Shown here one piece after another: positions 24,344 to 33,611 of a DNA stretch of 63,132 nucleotides. How positions within the stretch are numbered: the stretch's first letter is position 1; each line of letters begins with the position of its first letter. A program made the translations under genes and the position numbers. The notes below the pieces were generated by a model, which ran no database searches, was not told where the DNA came from, and worked only from the letters and a program-made list of their open reading frames with translations. Source of the stretch: Betaproteobacteria bacterium (GTDB taxonomy: Bacteria > Pseudomonadota > Gammaproteobacteria > Burkholderiales > SG8-41); NCBI GenBank assembly GCA_021732605.1, contig JAKFUS010000020.1:1-63132 (forward strand), in the 5' to 3' direction.

Positions 24344-26725
24344 TTACCCGCGGAACTCCGCGATGAATTTCTCCAGTGCCGTCGCGGCGGGCGTCAGGGA
24401 ACCCGACCAGTCGCCGGGAGTGTCCTGCCGAAATATGCGCATGCTCGGATACCAAGGGCTGTCATTACCCTCGGTAAACCAGTACCACAGCAAGGCACTG
24501 CCGCCGCGGGGCAACAACATCCACACGGGGACATCCATGGCGCCGGCAAAATGAACCGTACTGTTGCTGGTGGATATCACCAGATCCATGGCGGCCACCT
24601 GCGCCGCAAATCCATCGAGATCTTTAAGCGCATCAACCGAGGTGTCTTGGTGCACCGTCAATCCGGTCTCATTCTTTAGCCGGGTCAGTTCCGCCGTGCA
24701 ATCGCCATACTGCAGATTGACGAACACCGCGTCGGGCAAGGCCAGCAGCGGCGCCAGTTGCGCCAAGTCCAGACTTTTTTGTGTGCCGACCTTGTAGTTG
24801 CCGCTGCGCCAGGAGATCCCGATGACCGGCCCCGGCCCCAATGCACGGTAATGCTGACGAAATGCCGACACCCGGTTTGCATCCGGAATCAGATAGGAAC
24901 CGCGCCAGACAAAAGCATCGAATTGCGCGCGCAACCACCGGCACAAGGACCCGAGCGGACTTTGCCAGCGTGCTTCGAGGGTTGCAGCATGCGGCGGTTG
25001 ACTGCTGGTCACCACCTGCGCCTGCGGAAACGAACGCCTGAACAGCGGCACCAGTCGCGCTTCGCATTCGATGATCAGGCGCGCGCCTCCGGCCATCAGA
25101 TCGGGCAGCATGCCGGCATACAGCACCGTGTCGCCGATGCCCTGCTCCTGCCACAGCAGGATGCACTGGCCAGCCAGCGGCTCACCGCGCCAAGGCAACT
25201 GCGAAACCTGGTGGCGCAGCGCATTGAACCCTTTCAGTTTCAGGTTCCAGCGCCGCTCATAACCCTCCCACCCGGCTTGCAATTGTTTTTGCGCCAGACG
25301 CAGCAGAGCCAGATTGTAGTGCGCCAGATCATGTTCAGCATCCAGGGTCAGCGCCTGGCGATAGGCCGCCTCGGCTTCACTGAACCGTTCATCGGCTTGC
25401 AGCACGGAGCCTAGATTGACATGGGTGCCGGGACTGTCGGGCTGCAAAGCCAGTGCGCGGCGGTATGCGGCCTCGGCTTCGGCATAGCGGGCCGACTCAC
25501 GTAAAACCGTGCCGAGACTGTCGTGAGCTTCAGCAACATCGGGTTTTAATTCCAGCACACGCGTAAAGGCTTTGCCGGCCTCGGCCAACTGCCTTTTTTC
25601 CAGCATCAGGCGGCCAAAGTTATAGTGCGCCAGTGCTGAGTCCGGCTGCAGCGCCAAAGCGCGGCGGTGAAAGATTTCCGCTTCAGCGACGCGCCCGTCA
25701 TCCTGCAGACAGGAAGCGAGATTGCTGCAGGCCTCCGGATAATTGGGATTCAGGTCCAAGGCGCGACGATAAGCGACCTCAGCCTCTGCCCGACGATTCG
25801 TTTTGATCAACAGATTCGCCAGCCGGGTATGGGCCGCCGGATTGTCCGGCTGCAGCAACAATGCCTGACGATGCGCGGCTTCGGCTTCCGCGTTTTTCCC
25901 CTCGCTCATCAGCGCCAAACCAAGATTGGCCCAGCCCTCAGCATAATCCGGCTTCAGGGACAGCGCTTGGCGAAGCGCCGCTGCGGCTTCGGCATGTCGG
26001 GCATTTTTTTGCAACAACTGCCCGAGATTGCCATGAATCGCGGCGTCCTCCGGACGTTGCTGCAGCGCTTTTTGATAGGCCTCCTCGGCTTCCGCATCGC
26101 AATCCAGCGCCTTGAGCAAATTGCCCAGATTGTTCCAGGCATCGGGGTAGGCCGGTTGTAGTGACAAGGCCTGTCGATACGCCGCCACCGCCGCATCCGT
26201 TTGCTTAAGTTCAGCCAGTACCAGACCGAGCCTGAAATGCATTTCGGCATCGTCAGGCTGCAAAACCAGCACACCGCGATAGACCGGCTCAGCTTCGGCA
26301 TAACGCGCTGACCGCAACAGCAGGCCGCCGAGGCTGAGAAGCGTCGATGCATTATTATCCGGGGCCAGCTTCAAGGCATTGCGATACGCCGTGATCGCAT
26401 CATCCAGCCTACCCTGCCGATCATGCACGAAGGCGAGATTGTTGAAATACTCGGGCAAGGCCTGAAGTTCGATCGATTTCCGGATCAGGCGCTCGGCTTC
26501 CGCAAGTTTACCGGTCTGACCATGACTGACGCCGAGGAAATGCAGCGCAGGTGCATAGTCGGGGTTGTGCCGCAGGATGCGCTGATACTCTGCCTGCGCC
26601 TCCGTCACCCGACCGGCCTGATGTGCAGCGAGCGCTGCTTCGAATATTTGCTCAGGCGTCGATGGTCCTGATTCACCCTCCTGCCCTGTGACAGCCCGCC
26701 ACGCACGCTGCAACAGCTTTTTCAT
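24344..26725 (-). CDS. TPR protein with glycosyltransferase-9-like C-terminal domain
   Basis: 793 residues. Residues ~30-500 are about thirteen TPR units (AEAAYRRALALQPDSPGTHV and relatives). Residues ~510-790 form a domain seen at the end of many bacterial TPR proteins, similar to ADP-heptose-type (GT9/GT-B) transferases: LWQEQGIGDTVLYAGMLPDL, ARLIIECEARLVPLFRRSFP, GPVIGISWRSGNYKVGTQKS, LDLVISTSNSTVHFAGAMDVPVW. It lies 59 bases upstream of the GT41 gene on the same strand, so the two are probably cotranscribed. The donor and target are unknown; pilin or another surface protein is likely from context. Confidence 0.8.
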   Translation of the reverse strand: MKKLLQRAWRAVTGQEGESGPSTPEQIFEAALAAHQAGRVTEAQAEYQRILRHNPDYAPALHFLGVSHGQTGKLAEAERLIRKSIELQALPEYFNNLAFVHDRQGRLDDAITAYRNALKLAPDNNASTLLSLGGLLLRSARYAEAEPVYRGVLVLQPDDAEMHFRLGLVLAELKQTDAAVAAYRQALSLQPAYPDAWNNLGNLLKALDCDAEAEEAYQKALQQRPEDAAIHGNLGQLLQKNARHAEAAAALRQALSLKPDYAEGWANLGLALMSEGKNAEAEAAHRQALLLQPDNPAAHTRLANLLIKTNRRAEAEVAYRRALDLNPNYPEACSNLASCLQDDGRVAEAEIFHRRALALQPDSALAHYNFGRLMLEKRQLAEAGKAFTRVLELKPDVAEAHDSLGTVLRESARYAEAEAAYRRALALQPDSPGTHVNLGSVLQADERFSEAEAAYRQALTLDAEHDLAHYNLALLRLAQKQLQAGWEGYERRWNLKLKGFNALRHQVSQLPWRGEPLAGQCILLWQEQGIGDTVLYAGMLPDLMAGGARLIIECEARLVPLFRRSFPQAQVVTSSQPPHAATLEARWQSPLGSLCRWLRAQFDAFVWRGSYLIPDANRVSAFRQHYRALGPGPVIGISWRSGNYKVGTQKSLDLAQLAPLLALPDAVFVNLQYGDCTAELTRLKNETGLTVHQDTSVDALKDLDGFAAQVAAMDLVISTSNSTVHFAGAMDVPVWMLLPRGGSALLWYWFTEGNDSPWYPSMRIFRQDTPGDWSGSLTPAATALEKFIAEFRG

Positions 26726-26743
26726 CAGCCCGGGCGAAAGGGA

Positions 26744-27058
26744 TCAGTTTTTCTTGGCTGGCGAAAGCGCCAGCACCACATCGTAGGTTATGGCATCGAC
26801 AAAACCCTGATCGTAGCCGGCGTCCTGCAACTCCCATTTGAAGGTATTGCCGAGATGCGCTTTTTTGTACCAGTTCACTTTATGCGTACGCATAAACGCT
26901 GCAGTTCGAGAAATGATGGCATCACGCGTGTTCTGCAGCCGTTCCGGGGTGATTTTTTTACCGGCATTCGCCGGCGGCAAACGTCCGATCAGATCCTGCG
27001 CCAGGGCACGTGCAAACTGATCCACTTCTTTGGTATCAAACCAGGGGAGGATGGCCAT
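26744..27058 (-). CDS. Conserved hypothetical protein beside the O-ligase gene
   Basis: 104 residues from the ATG at 27058 (a start at 27124 would add 22 residues and nearly touch the upstream gene). The sequence MAILPWFDTKEVDQFARALA...DLIGRLPP then THKVNWYKKAHLGNTFKWEL and DAGYDQGFVDAITYDVV is soluble, with no signal or membrane segment. I recognise it as a pattern of conserved betaproteobacterial hypotheticals but know no function. It sits 18 bases before a TPR glycosyltransferase gene and after the PglL-like gene, so it is probably one transcription unit. Confidence 0.65.
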   Translation of the reverse strand: MAILPWFDTKEVDQFARALAQDLIGRLPPANAGKKITPERLQNTRDAIISRTAAFMRTHKVNWYKKAHLGNTFKWELQDAGYDQGFVDAITYDVVLALSPAKKN

Positions 27059-27131
27059 CGCGAGGTTGAGTATTTCGTTGATAGAAATTAACTGCCGGGT
27101 TGGAAGCACTTTAGCACAGGACATATCCCGA

Positions 27132-28637
27132 CTAATCAGTAATCCAGCCCAGCGCCCAGAATCGTGGAAACAAGGGCAATCCCGGTGCGAGATGCCGCAG
27201 AAATTCCTGTTGCCGCTCGGCTAAAGATCCGATTTCAGGAATGACGCCATAGATCACCGCTGCGACAGCGAACAGCACCAAGGCGGCTAGAAACACCCAT
27301 TCTGCTCGGCCGACCATGCGAACCGGCTGCGTCACGGATTGCACCATGCCCAGCGCCCAACCGCTTAACAGCGCAAACAACACCTGACTGACCGGCATCA
27401 CCAACACACCATCCACCATGGCCTGCGCAGAAGCCCCGGTCAGCGCCGCAAGCAAGGCAATGTGGAATAAGCGTGGCTCAGTTCTACCGTGATTACTAAC
27501 CTGCGCAGTGTCACGGCGCACTGCCGCGGCCCAGGACAGTCCGCCGACAGCCCACACCCCCGTCAACAACAAGCCCGCCGGCAAACCCCACTCTGCGAAC
27601 CATTGCAGCAAGGCATTATGCGGATGGGCTGCGACCTCATTCGCCCAGTAAGCATAGTGCATCGGGCCGATGCCCAGCAGCGGCTGCTGCAGGGCAAAGT
27701 CCAGCGCCTTACTCCACAACACTTCCCGCAGCGACAAGGAAATAATGTCGTCAGTACGGTGCAGGAACGATGCCGGCAGGTCCATCAACTGCGGGATGCC
27801 GAGAACAAAAATGCCGTAACACAAGAAGCCGCACAACAGCCCGGCACACTGCCATTTCACCCACCGTCGGCCATCCCCGCTGCCAAACAGGAGTACCGCC
27901 AGGACACCCACGACCAACGCAACCCAAGTACCCCGTGTCCCGGATCCGACTACCAGCATCCACCAGATTATCGGCACACTGCACAACATCATAATGCGCA
28001 CCCGAGTTGCCCCCCACCACATCGCCGGCAGCAACAGGAACGGCAACAGCATGGTCTGCACATGGCCAAAAAAACGCACGTTGGCAAACCCGGTGTACAG
28101 CTCTCGAATATCAAAGCCCTGACCATAAGCCGGCGCCACCAGCAGCATGCCGGCATAGACCAGGCAGGTGGTCACGGCATACGCTGTCGCCGTGCCGAAG
28201 AACAGCAGCAGCAACCCTGCGTCTGCACGCTCGCCCAGTGCCCGACGATTGGCCGCGATGGACAGGCCGAGCACCATCAACAGCAGAAACAAGCCCCAGT
28301 CGAGCAGGGCCCAGCGCGGCAGTTGTGCCCTAGCGCTGGACATGAGGCCCAGCACAAATGCCGTCAGCAGCGCATAACGGATCGGCCGTGGCAATCCTGA
28401 CCAGACCATCGTCAACCGGCCTGCCGAACCAGGCACCAGCAAGGTCAGCAGCACGGCCGCAATCGCGCCAAGTTGGGCCATACGCTGACCGTCATGCCAG
28501 GTCAGTGCGTGGGCAAAATCAAAATTCGGTGCCAGAAAAACAAAAACAGCCACAACAACCATGACCCATGGTCGCGGACACGGCAGGTTCCACCTGGTAA
28601 CGAAAAATTTTTGCATCAATAATTTTTGAAATGGCAT
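27132..28637 (-). CDS. PglL/WaaL-type O-oligosaccharyltransferase
   Basis: About 501 residues with at least ten transmembrane segments. The Wzy_C-type periplasmic region is recognisable: FLHRTDDIISLSLREVLWSKALD, then QQPLLGIGPMHYAYWANEVAAHPHNALLQWFAEWGLPAG (given here in parts: QQPLLGIGPMHYAYW and AAHPHNALLQWFAEWG). The conserved His of the HPHN motif is the signature residue of O-antigen ligases and pilin O-transferases. It lies directly downstream of the pilin gene, so PglL-like en-bloc glycosylation of pilin is the best guess. Start: ATG at 28637; a GTG one codon earlier is also possible. Confidence 0.85.
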   Translation of the reverse strand: MPFQKLLMQKFFVTRWNLPCPRPWVMVVVAVFVFLAPNFDFAHALTWHDGQRMAQLGAIAAVLLTLLVPGSAGRLTMVWSGLPRPIRYALLTAFVLGLMSSARAQLPRWALLDWGLFLLLMVLGLSIAANRRALGERADAGLLLLFFGTATAYAVTTCLVYAGMLLVAPAYGQGFDIRELYTGFANVRFFGHVQTMLLPFLLLPAMWWGATRVRIMMLCSVPIIWWMLVVGSGTRGTWVALVVGVLAVLLFGSGDGRRWVKWQCAGLLCGFLCYGIFVLGIPQLMDLPASFLHRTDDIISLSLREVLWSKALDFALQQPLLGIGPMHYAYWANEVAAHPHNALLQWFAEWGLPAGLLLTGVWAVGGLSWAAAVRRDTAQVSNHGRTEPRLFHIALLAALTGASAQAMVDGVLVMPVSQVLFALLSGWALGMVQSVTQPVRMVGRAEWVFLAALVLFAVAAVIYGVIPEIGSLAERQQEFLRHLAPGLPLFPRFWALGWITD

Positions 28638-28742
28638 CACGCCTGCGCAGCCTCAAAACTTGAACGGATGATCTTGTAATTACAGCAAAAAGCCAATGTC
28701 GACACTCGCTCCGCCAAGCACAAGGCGCCACATCAGGGTACG

Positions 28743-28772
28743 AAAAAAACCCCGGTTTCCCGGGGTTTTTTT
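28743..28772. terminator. Bidirectional-looking terminator after pilA
   Basis: A7 - CCCCGG - TTTC - CCGGGG - T7. The 6-bp GC stem is extended by A/T pairs on both sides, so it can work on either strand. It lies 18 bases after the pilin stop and separates pilin from the O-ligase gene. Confidence 0.9.
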
Positions 28773-28790
28773 ACTAAAACAAGCAGTAGA

Positions 28791-29228
28791 TCAGGTACCC
28801 ACGCCGGTTTTCGATTTGCCACAGTTCGTACCGCTATTGGTGTAGGACCAGCTCACCGAAGTAGGACCCGGTAACGGACCAATAGTAACAATACAGTCAC
28901 CAACAGCCGGAGTACCGTTCAGCACCAAATTACCTGAAGTGGCCGTTTGCGAAAAGGCAGACAAATTGCCGCCGGCCGCCGGGGGCACAGCGCCGGTCGT
29001 GGCGCTGATCTTGTCCGTTGTATCGCACAGCGTGATGAAGCCGTTGTTGTTCTGCAGGCACTCAGCGATGGCGGTCTTGTACGACTGAACGCGGGAAATA
29101 TTGTCCTGCCATTTCGCGCGGGTGATGTAGTCCTGGTACTGCGGAATGGCGATGGCTGCCAGAATGCCGATAATCGCGACAACGATCATCAGTTCGATCA
29201 GCGTAAAGCCTTTTTGCATGTTTCTCAT
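28791..29228 (-). CDS. pilA: Type IV major pilin
   Basis: 145 residues with a 7-residue leader MRNMQKG before [20 protein letters not shown], the class IVa prepilin site with Glu5 in the mature helix. Two cysteines near the C-terminus (VGDCIVTIG and GTNCGKSK) probably form the D-loop; another pair is at AECLQNN and ITLCDTT. GGGAG eight bases upstream fixes the first ATG as the start. A good sigma-54 promoter lies upstream. No pilB, pilC or pilD is adjacent; a GspE/PilB-like ATPase is at 31170. Confidence 0.95.
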   Translation of the reverse strand: MRNMQKGFTLIELMIVVAIIGILAAIAIPQYQDYITRAKWQDNISRVQSYKTAIAECLQNNNGFITLCDTTDKISATTGAVPPAAGGNLSAFSQTATSGNLVLNGTPAVGDCIVTIGPLPGPTSVSWSYTNSGTNCGKSKTGVGT

Positions 29229-29527
29229 TGTAGATACTCCCGGAAGATTAAAAAATTTGAGCAGGCCTGAGCCCGCTACCCTTGTATATGCAAGGGGCGT
29301 ACCACCTTAGCAAACTAAACTTGGCAACATAATGAAGATGTCATAACCATTTGATTTATATCTATATTTTTTATTTTTTTGATGCCGTTTTTGGCTGACT
29401 GTGAATTCAGTCACGTAAGGGCAGTCGCTGCCAGACCCGTCAAAACTCCACAATGCGTACATTACAGATCGCTTTAGCGCTTTACGTCACGGGGTGACAT
29501 TTTTCGTCACATGCCGTCCTGCAAGCG
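29229..29527 (-). other. Region upstream of pilA
   Basis: A non-coding gap of 299 bases. It holds the sigma-54 promoter. Further up are three copies of the GTCAC half-palindrome (around 29410, 29485 and 29508) that may be activator sites or a weak terminator of the upstream HD-GYP gene (GTCAC-CCC-GTGAC, GTGAC-GAAAAAT-GTCAC on the minus strand). Confidence 0.5.
29289..29304 (-). promoter_or_regulatory. Sigma-54 promoter of pilA
   Basis: The minus strand reads TGGTACG-CCCC-TTGCA against the consensus TGGCACG-N4-TTGCA. GG and GC are exactly 10 bases apart, and the site is about 60 bases upstream of the pilA ATG. Sigma-54 control with PilS/PilR is standard for pilA; neither regulator gene is in this window. 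Confidence 0.85.
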
Positions 29528-31144
29528 TTAGATCGGTGGCGGCTGGTAACCCGGAATCCGGGTGACGTCGACAACGTCGATCTGTTCGGGATCGAGAAAT
29601 TCCTGCGCATATTTCTCGTAGACTTTCTCCCACATGAATACATCGAACAGGTCCGGATCGACGTGGCCGTTCAGCTTGAACTTGCCGAGTATGGTCAGCG
29701 ACTCGGTCAGGGTCTTGCCTTTCTTGTACGGCCGGTCTTTCGCTGTCAGTGCCTCAAAAATATCGGCAATGCCCATGCAACGCGCCTGCACCGACATCTG
29801 GTCGCGCGTCAGCCCCCGCGGGTAACCCTTGCCGTCCATGCGTTCGTGATGGCCACCGGCATATTCAGGCACCCGCTTCAGGTGCCGTGGCCACGGCAAT
29901 GATTCCAGCATCTGTATGGTGACGTCGATGTGGTGATTGATGATTTGCCGCTCCGCCGCAGTCAGCGTGCCGGCTCGTATGGTCAGGTTTTCAATTTCAT
30001 CCGTCGCCAGAAAATTACCGATGCTGCCGTCAGGGCGCTGCCACTGGTACCTCGTTGCAATTGCTTTTATCCGGGCGATATCCTCATCGCGCATGGATTC
30101 GCCGCCGACATTGGTCCGCCGCAGGAATTCGCGATCCTGCTCGATGTCGCGGAGCAGGGCTTCCGTGGCCGAGGCCGATGAACCGCCGGTCAGCAGCGCC
30201 AGCTGGGCGTCGCGTTTGATGACCTCGAAGCGCGTGTCGATCAGTTCGATGCGGTCATATATTGTCTGCAGCTTGGTCGCCTTGTCGACAACGTGCACGG
30301 GGGTCGTCACCTTGCCGCAATCGTGCAGCAGTCCGGCTATTTTCAGTTCGTAGCGGTCGCGATCGGTCATCACGAAATCTTTGAGCGGCCCGACCTGACA
30401 ATCGTTGACCGCTTCGGCCAGCAGCAGCGTCAGCGTCGGCACCCGCTCGCAATGTCCCCCCGTGTACGGCGACTTGTCGTCGATCGCGGCGTTGATCATC
30501 TGGATGAACGATTCGAACAGGCTTTCCAGATGGTTGATCAGCAACCGGTTGGTCAGTGCAATTGCCGCCTGGGAAGCCAGCGACTCCGCCAGCTGCTGGT
30601 CGTTTTCCGAGAACGGCACCACCTCCCCGGTTAGGCGGTTCTTGGCATTGATCAACTGCAACACGCCGATGATTTCATTCTCGTGATTCTTCATCGGCAC
30701 GGTCAGGAATGACGTCGAGCGATAACCGGTCTTTTTGTCAAAATTCTTGGTGCCCGAGAAGTCGAATCCGGCTTCGCTGTAGGCATCCGCCACGTTCACC
30801 GAGCAGTCATGGTGCACGGCATATGTCGCGACCATGCTGTTGATAGGATTACCGTCCTTGTCGAACAGGTGGACCGGATAAAATGGGATGTCCACACCGC
30901 TGGTGCCGCCCATGGCAATGCCCAGCGTGTCGTTGCGCATGATTTCGAAACGCAGCGCCCGCTCGTCGGACATGCGGTAGAGCGTGCCACCATCGGCGCT
31001 GGTGATGTCTTTCGCCGCGATCAGGATGGCTTCGAGCAGCCGGTTGATGTCGCGCTCGCGGGAGAGTGCCACGCCGATGCGCAGCAGCTCCCCGAGCCGG
31101 TGGGCAAGCTCGGTTGCCGCCGGCAGAAGTTCCGGTTGATTCAT
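29528..31144 (-). CDS. GAF-HD-GYP protein, probable c-di-GMP phosphodiesterase
   Basis: 538 residues, soluble. Residues ~20-200 are a GAF sensor domain (DITSADGGTLYRMSDERALR, STSFLTVPMKNHENEIIGVLQLINAKN). The HD pair is LLHDCGK (His-Asp at 274-275) and the GYP motif is HHERMDGKGYP (432-442). About 100 extra residues lie between the HD pair and the HHE/GYP motif, more than in canonical HD-GYP proteins. HD-GYP enzymes hydrolyse c-di-GMP in two steps to GMP. The gene is 25 bases after the GAF-ATPase gene and is the last of the signalling operon, next to pilA. Confidence 0.88.
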   Translation of the reverse strand: MNQPELLPAATELAHRLGELLRIGVALSRERDINRLLEAILIAAKDITSADGGTLYRMSDERALRFEIMRNDTLGIAMGGTSGVDIPFYPVHLFDKDGNPINSMVATYAVHHDCSVNVADAYSEAGFDFSGTKNFDKKTGYRSTSFLTVPMKNHENEIIGVLQLINAKNRLTGEVVPFSENDQQLAESLASQAAIALTNRLLINHLESLFESFIQMINAAIDDKSPYTGGHCERVPTLTLLLAEAVNDCQVGPLKDFVMTDRDRYELKIAGLLHDCGKVTTPVHVVDKATKLQTIYDRIELIDTRFEVIKRDAQLALLTGGSSASATEALLRDIEQDREFLRRTNVGGESMRDEDIARIKAIATRYQWQRPDGSIGNFLATDEIENLTIRAGTLTAAERQIINHHIDVTIQMLESLPWPRHLKRVPEYAGGHHERMDGKGYPRGLTRDQMSVQARCMGIADIFEALTAKDRPYKKGKTLTESLTILGKFKLNGHVDPDLFDVFMWEKVYEKYAQEFLDPEQIDVVDVTRIPGYQPPPI

Positions 31145-31169
31145 GAGAGTCAGCGCGACGGGAAGGGGG

Positions 31170-33548
31170 CTATTTGATACAAACAGCGCGCACCTGTTTC
31201 ATGTCGGTAATGCCCATCAGCACTTTTTCAATACCGTCCTGCTTCAGGGTGCGCATACCGAATTCCAGCGCGGTTGCCACCATTTCCGCGACGCGCGCAT
31301 GCTCCTGGATGTTCTTCTTCAGGGCGTCGGTACCCACCAGCAACTCGTGCAGGCCCACCCGACCCTTGTAACCACTGCCACCACAGGTTTCGCAGCCTAC
31401 CGGATCGTGAATCACCAGCTTGCCGCTATCGCCGCCGTAATTGGCAATCCAGTCCTCCAGCAGCTTGGCCTCGGCAGCCTTGGGATCTTTTTTCCAGGTC
31501 TCGGTGTTCTTCAGTTCCATCGCATACTCGACCATCAGCGCCTGAACCTCTTCGGCAGTCGCCTCGTGCGGCTTCTTGCACTTGCCGCACAGCCGCTTGG
31601 CCAGACGCTGCGCCAGGATGCCGAGCAGCGCATCGGCAAAGTTGAACGGATCCATGCCCATGTCGAGCAGGCGGATGATCGATTCCGGCGCACTGTTGGT
31701 ATGCAGCGTGGCGAACACCAGGTGACCCGTCAGCGAAGCTTCAATGCCGGTGCCGGCGGTTTCCTTGTCGCGCATCTCGCCGACCATGATGATGTCCGGA
31801 TCGGCGCGGAGGAAGGCTTTCATCGCCACCGCAAAGGTCATCCCCGCCTTCGGATTCATCTGCACCTGGCGCAGGCCTTTCTGCGTAATCTCGACCGGGT
31901 CTTCCGCGGTCCAGATCTTGGTGTCGGAGGTATTCAGGTAACCGAGCACCGAGTGCAGCGTTGTCGTCTTGCCGGAACCGGTTGGGCCGCACACGAAAAA
32001 CAGCCCGTACGGCTTGGACACGACTTCCTTCAGTGTCTCGTTGTTGTATTTGGTCAGGCCGAGCTTGTCCAGCGGGATCGGCTCGCCCGCCGCCAGTATC
32101 CGCATCACGATGTCTTCGACGCCGCCGGCTGATGGGATGGTGGCTACCCGCAATTCGATGTCCAGCGGCCCGTATTTCTTGAATTTGATCTTGCCGTCCT
32201 GCGGGCGGCGGCGCTCTGAAATATCCAGGTCACACATGATCTTCAGGCGTGCCGCGAGCGCGCTGCGGTAACTCGCCGGTATCTGGATGTACGGTTGCAG
32301 CGTACCATCGCGACGGAAGCGGATTTCGGTTTTCGCCTTGCCGGGATAGGGTTCAATGTGGATGTCCGATGCACCCATCTGGTAGGCATCGATGATGATC
32401 TTGTTGACGAGCTTGACCAGCTCATTGTCGGACGCGGCCGAGGCGACATCTTCGCTGCCAGAGGCTTCGACATCTCCGTCTTCATCCATCGTGCCGAGCA
32501 TGTCTTCGATGTTGCCGGAGTCCTCAAGCCCGCTGCTGGCGCCAAACATCTGGTCCAGCGTGGTCACGAACTCGGTGTTGGTGGTGACCCGGTAGACGAT
32601 CTTGCTTTTGGGAAACACATTGCTGACCATGCGCGATGCCTTGACCCGCTCCGGGTCTGTGGTCATCACGACAATGCCTTCTTTGGTTTCGTCCAGCGGT
32701 ATCCACTGGTTGATCTGGCAGAACTCGCGGTTCATGTTTTTCATCAGATCCGGCGGCTTGATGCGATCCTGCTTGAACGGCTCGTAGGGCACGCCGAAAT
32801 ACGTTCCCAGCGCATCACCCAGTGCCGGCAGCTTGACCTGAAACTCGTCCTTCAGCACGATTTCGACATCGAGATTCTTGCGCCGCGCCGAGCGTTGAGC
32901 GAGCTCCAGCTCCTCGCCTGAAATCACCGCGTTGGTGACCAGCCCGTCGTACTTGCTGCGCACCTGCATCATCGGGCCCTGGCGCTGGCGGAAAGCAATG
33001 GCCAGCGTTTCGGTCAGCGACAACACGCCTTCTTCCATCATCGATGGAAACGGCTGCCCGGCCTTGTTGTTGATGATCTGCACAACACCGATCAGATCCT
33101 TGGATTTGGCATCCATGACCGGCGCCACCAGCATCTGCTTGGTGCGGTACCCGGTCTTTGCATCAACAGCCTTCAGGAAATTCAGTTGTGCGCTGTAGGT
33201 CTTGAGTTCTCCGTCATCGTAGACGTCGCGGATGTTGACGATCCGCTTGTTGGCGGCGACAAAGCCGGCAATCGACTGCTCGTTGATCGGCAGCTTGATG
33301 TCCTTGAACGAAGTCAGCCCCGTCTTCACCTTGGAAATGATCGAGCCCTTGTCCTCACTGAGCAGGTAAATAGTCAGGCGGTCGGCATTGAACAAGGTGC
33401 AGAGTTCCTGCGACATCTCGAGAATGATCTCGTCGATGTTTTTGGTCGCATGAATTTTATTGGTAACCGTCTGCAGTTTCTGCTGGAAATTCAGCTTTTC
33501 AGCCAGATTGTCTGCAACTGCCGGTTTGCTCTGGAGTACGGTGCTCAT
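31170..33548 (-). CDS. GAF-domain GspE/PilB-type ATPase
   Basis: 792 residues from the ATG at 33548 (AAAGGGG five bases upstream; a GTG two codons earlier is possible). Residues ~25-185 are a GAF domain closely resembling the one in the adjacent HD-GYP protein (SKDLIGVVQIINNKAG). A GspE N-terminal-type domain follows at ~205-330. The ATPase has Walker A GPTGSGKTTTLHS, an Asp box ADPDIIMVGEMRDKETA and His box GHLVFATLHTNSA. The tetracysteine zinc site is CGKCKKPH...CETCGGSGY. It may extend a type IV pilus or drive type II secretion under ligand control by the GAF domain. Confidence 0.9.
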   Translation of the reverse strand: MSTVLQSKPAVADNLAEKLNFQQKLQTVTNKIHATKNIDEIILEMSQELCTLFNADRLTIYLLSEDKGSIISKVKTGLTSFKDIKLPINEQSIAGFVAANKRIVNIRDVYDDGELKTYSAQLNFLKAVDAKTGYRTKQMLVAPVMDAKSKDLIGVVQIINNKAGQPFPSMMEEGVLSLTETLAIAFRQRQGPMMQVRSKYDGLVTNAVISGEELELAQRSARRKNLDVEIVLKDEFQVKLPALGDALGTYFGVPYEPFKQDRIKPPDLMKNMNREFCQINQWIPLDETKEGIVVMTTDPERVKASRMVSNVFPKSKIVYRVTTNTEFVTTLDQMFGASSGLEDSGNIEDMLGTMDEDGDVEASGSEDVASAASDNELVKLVNKIIIDAYQMGASDIHIEPYPGKAKTEIRFRRDGTLQPYIQIPASYRSALAARLKIMCDLDISERRRPQDGKIKFKKYGPLDIELRVATIPSAGGVEDIVMRILAAGEPIPLDKLGLTKYNNETLKEVVSKPYGLFFVCGPTGSGKTTTLHSVLGYLNTSDTKIWTAEDPVEITQKGLRQVQMNPKAGMTFAVAMKAFLRADPDIIMVGEMRDKETAGTGIEASLTGHLVFATLHTNSAPESIIRLLDMGMDPFNFADALLGILAQRLAKRLCGKCKKPHEATAEEVQALMVEYAMELKNTETWKKDPKAAEAKLLEDWIANYGGDSGKLVIHDPVGCETCGGSGYKGRVGLHELLVGTDALKKNIQEHARVAEMVATALEFGMRTLKQDGIEKVLMGITDMKQVRAVCIK

Positions 33549-33611
33549 GGTCACCCCTTTCTGTTTCCCTTGCTGCTGGTGCTGGCGCGGCTTCGATCCG
33601 TCGCGCCGGAC

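Noticed and set aside
31170-33548. An MshEN c-di-GMP-binding domain in the GAF-ATPase
   Set aside because: The expected RLG...L...Q pattern is not visible in the N-terminal region; only a general GspE N-domain is supported.
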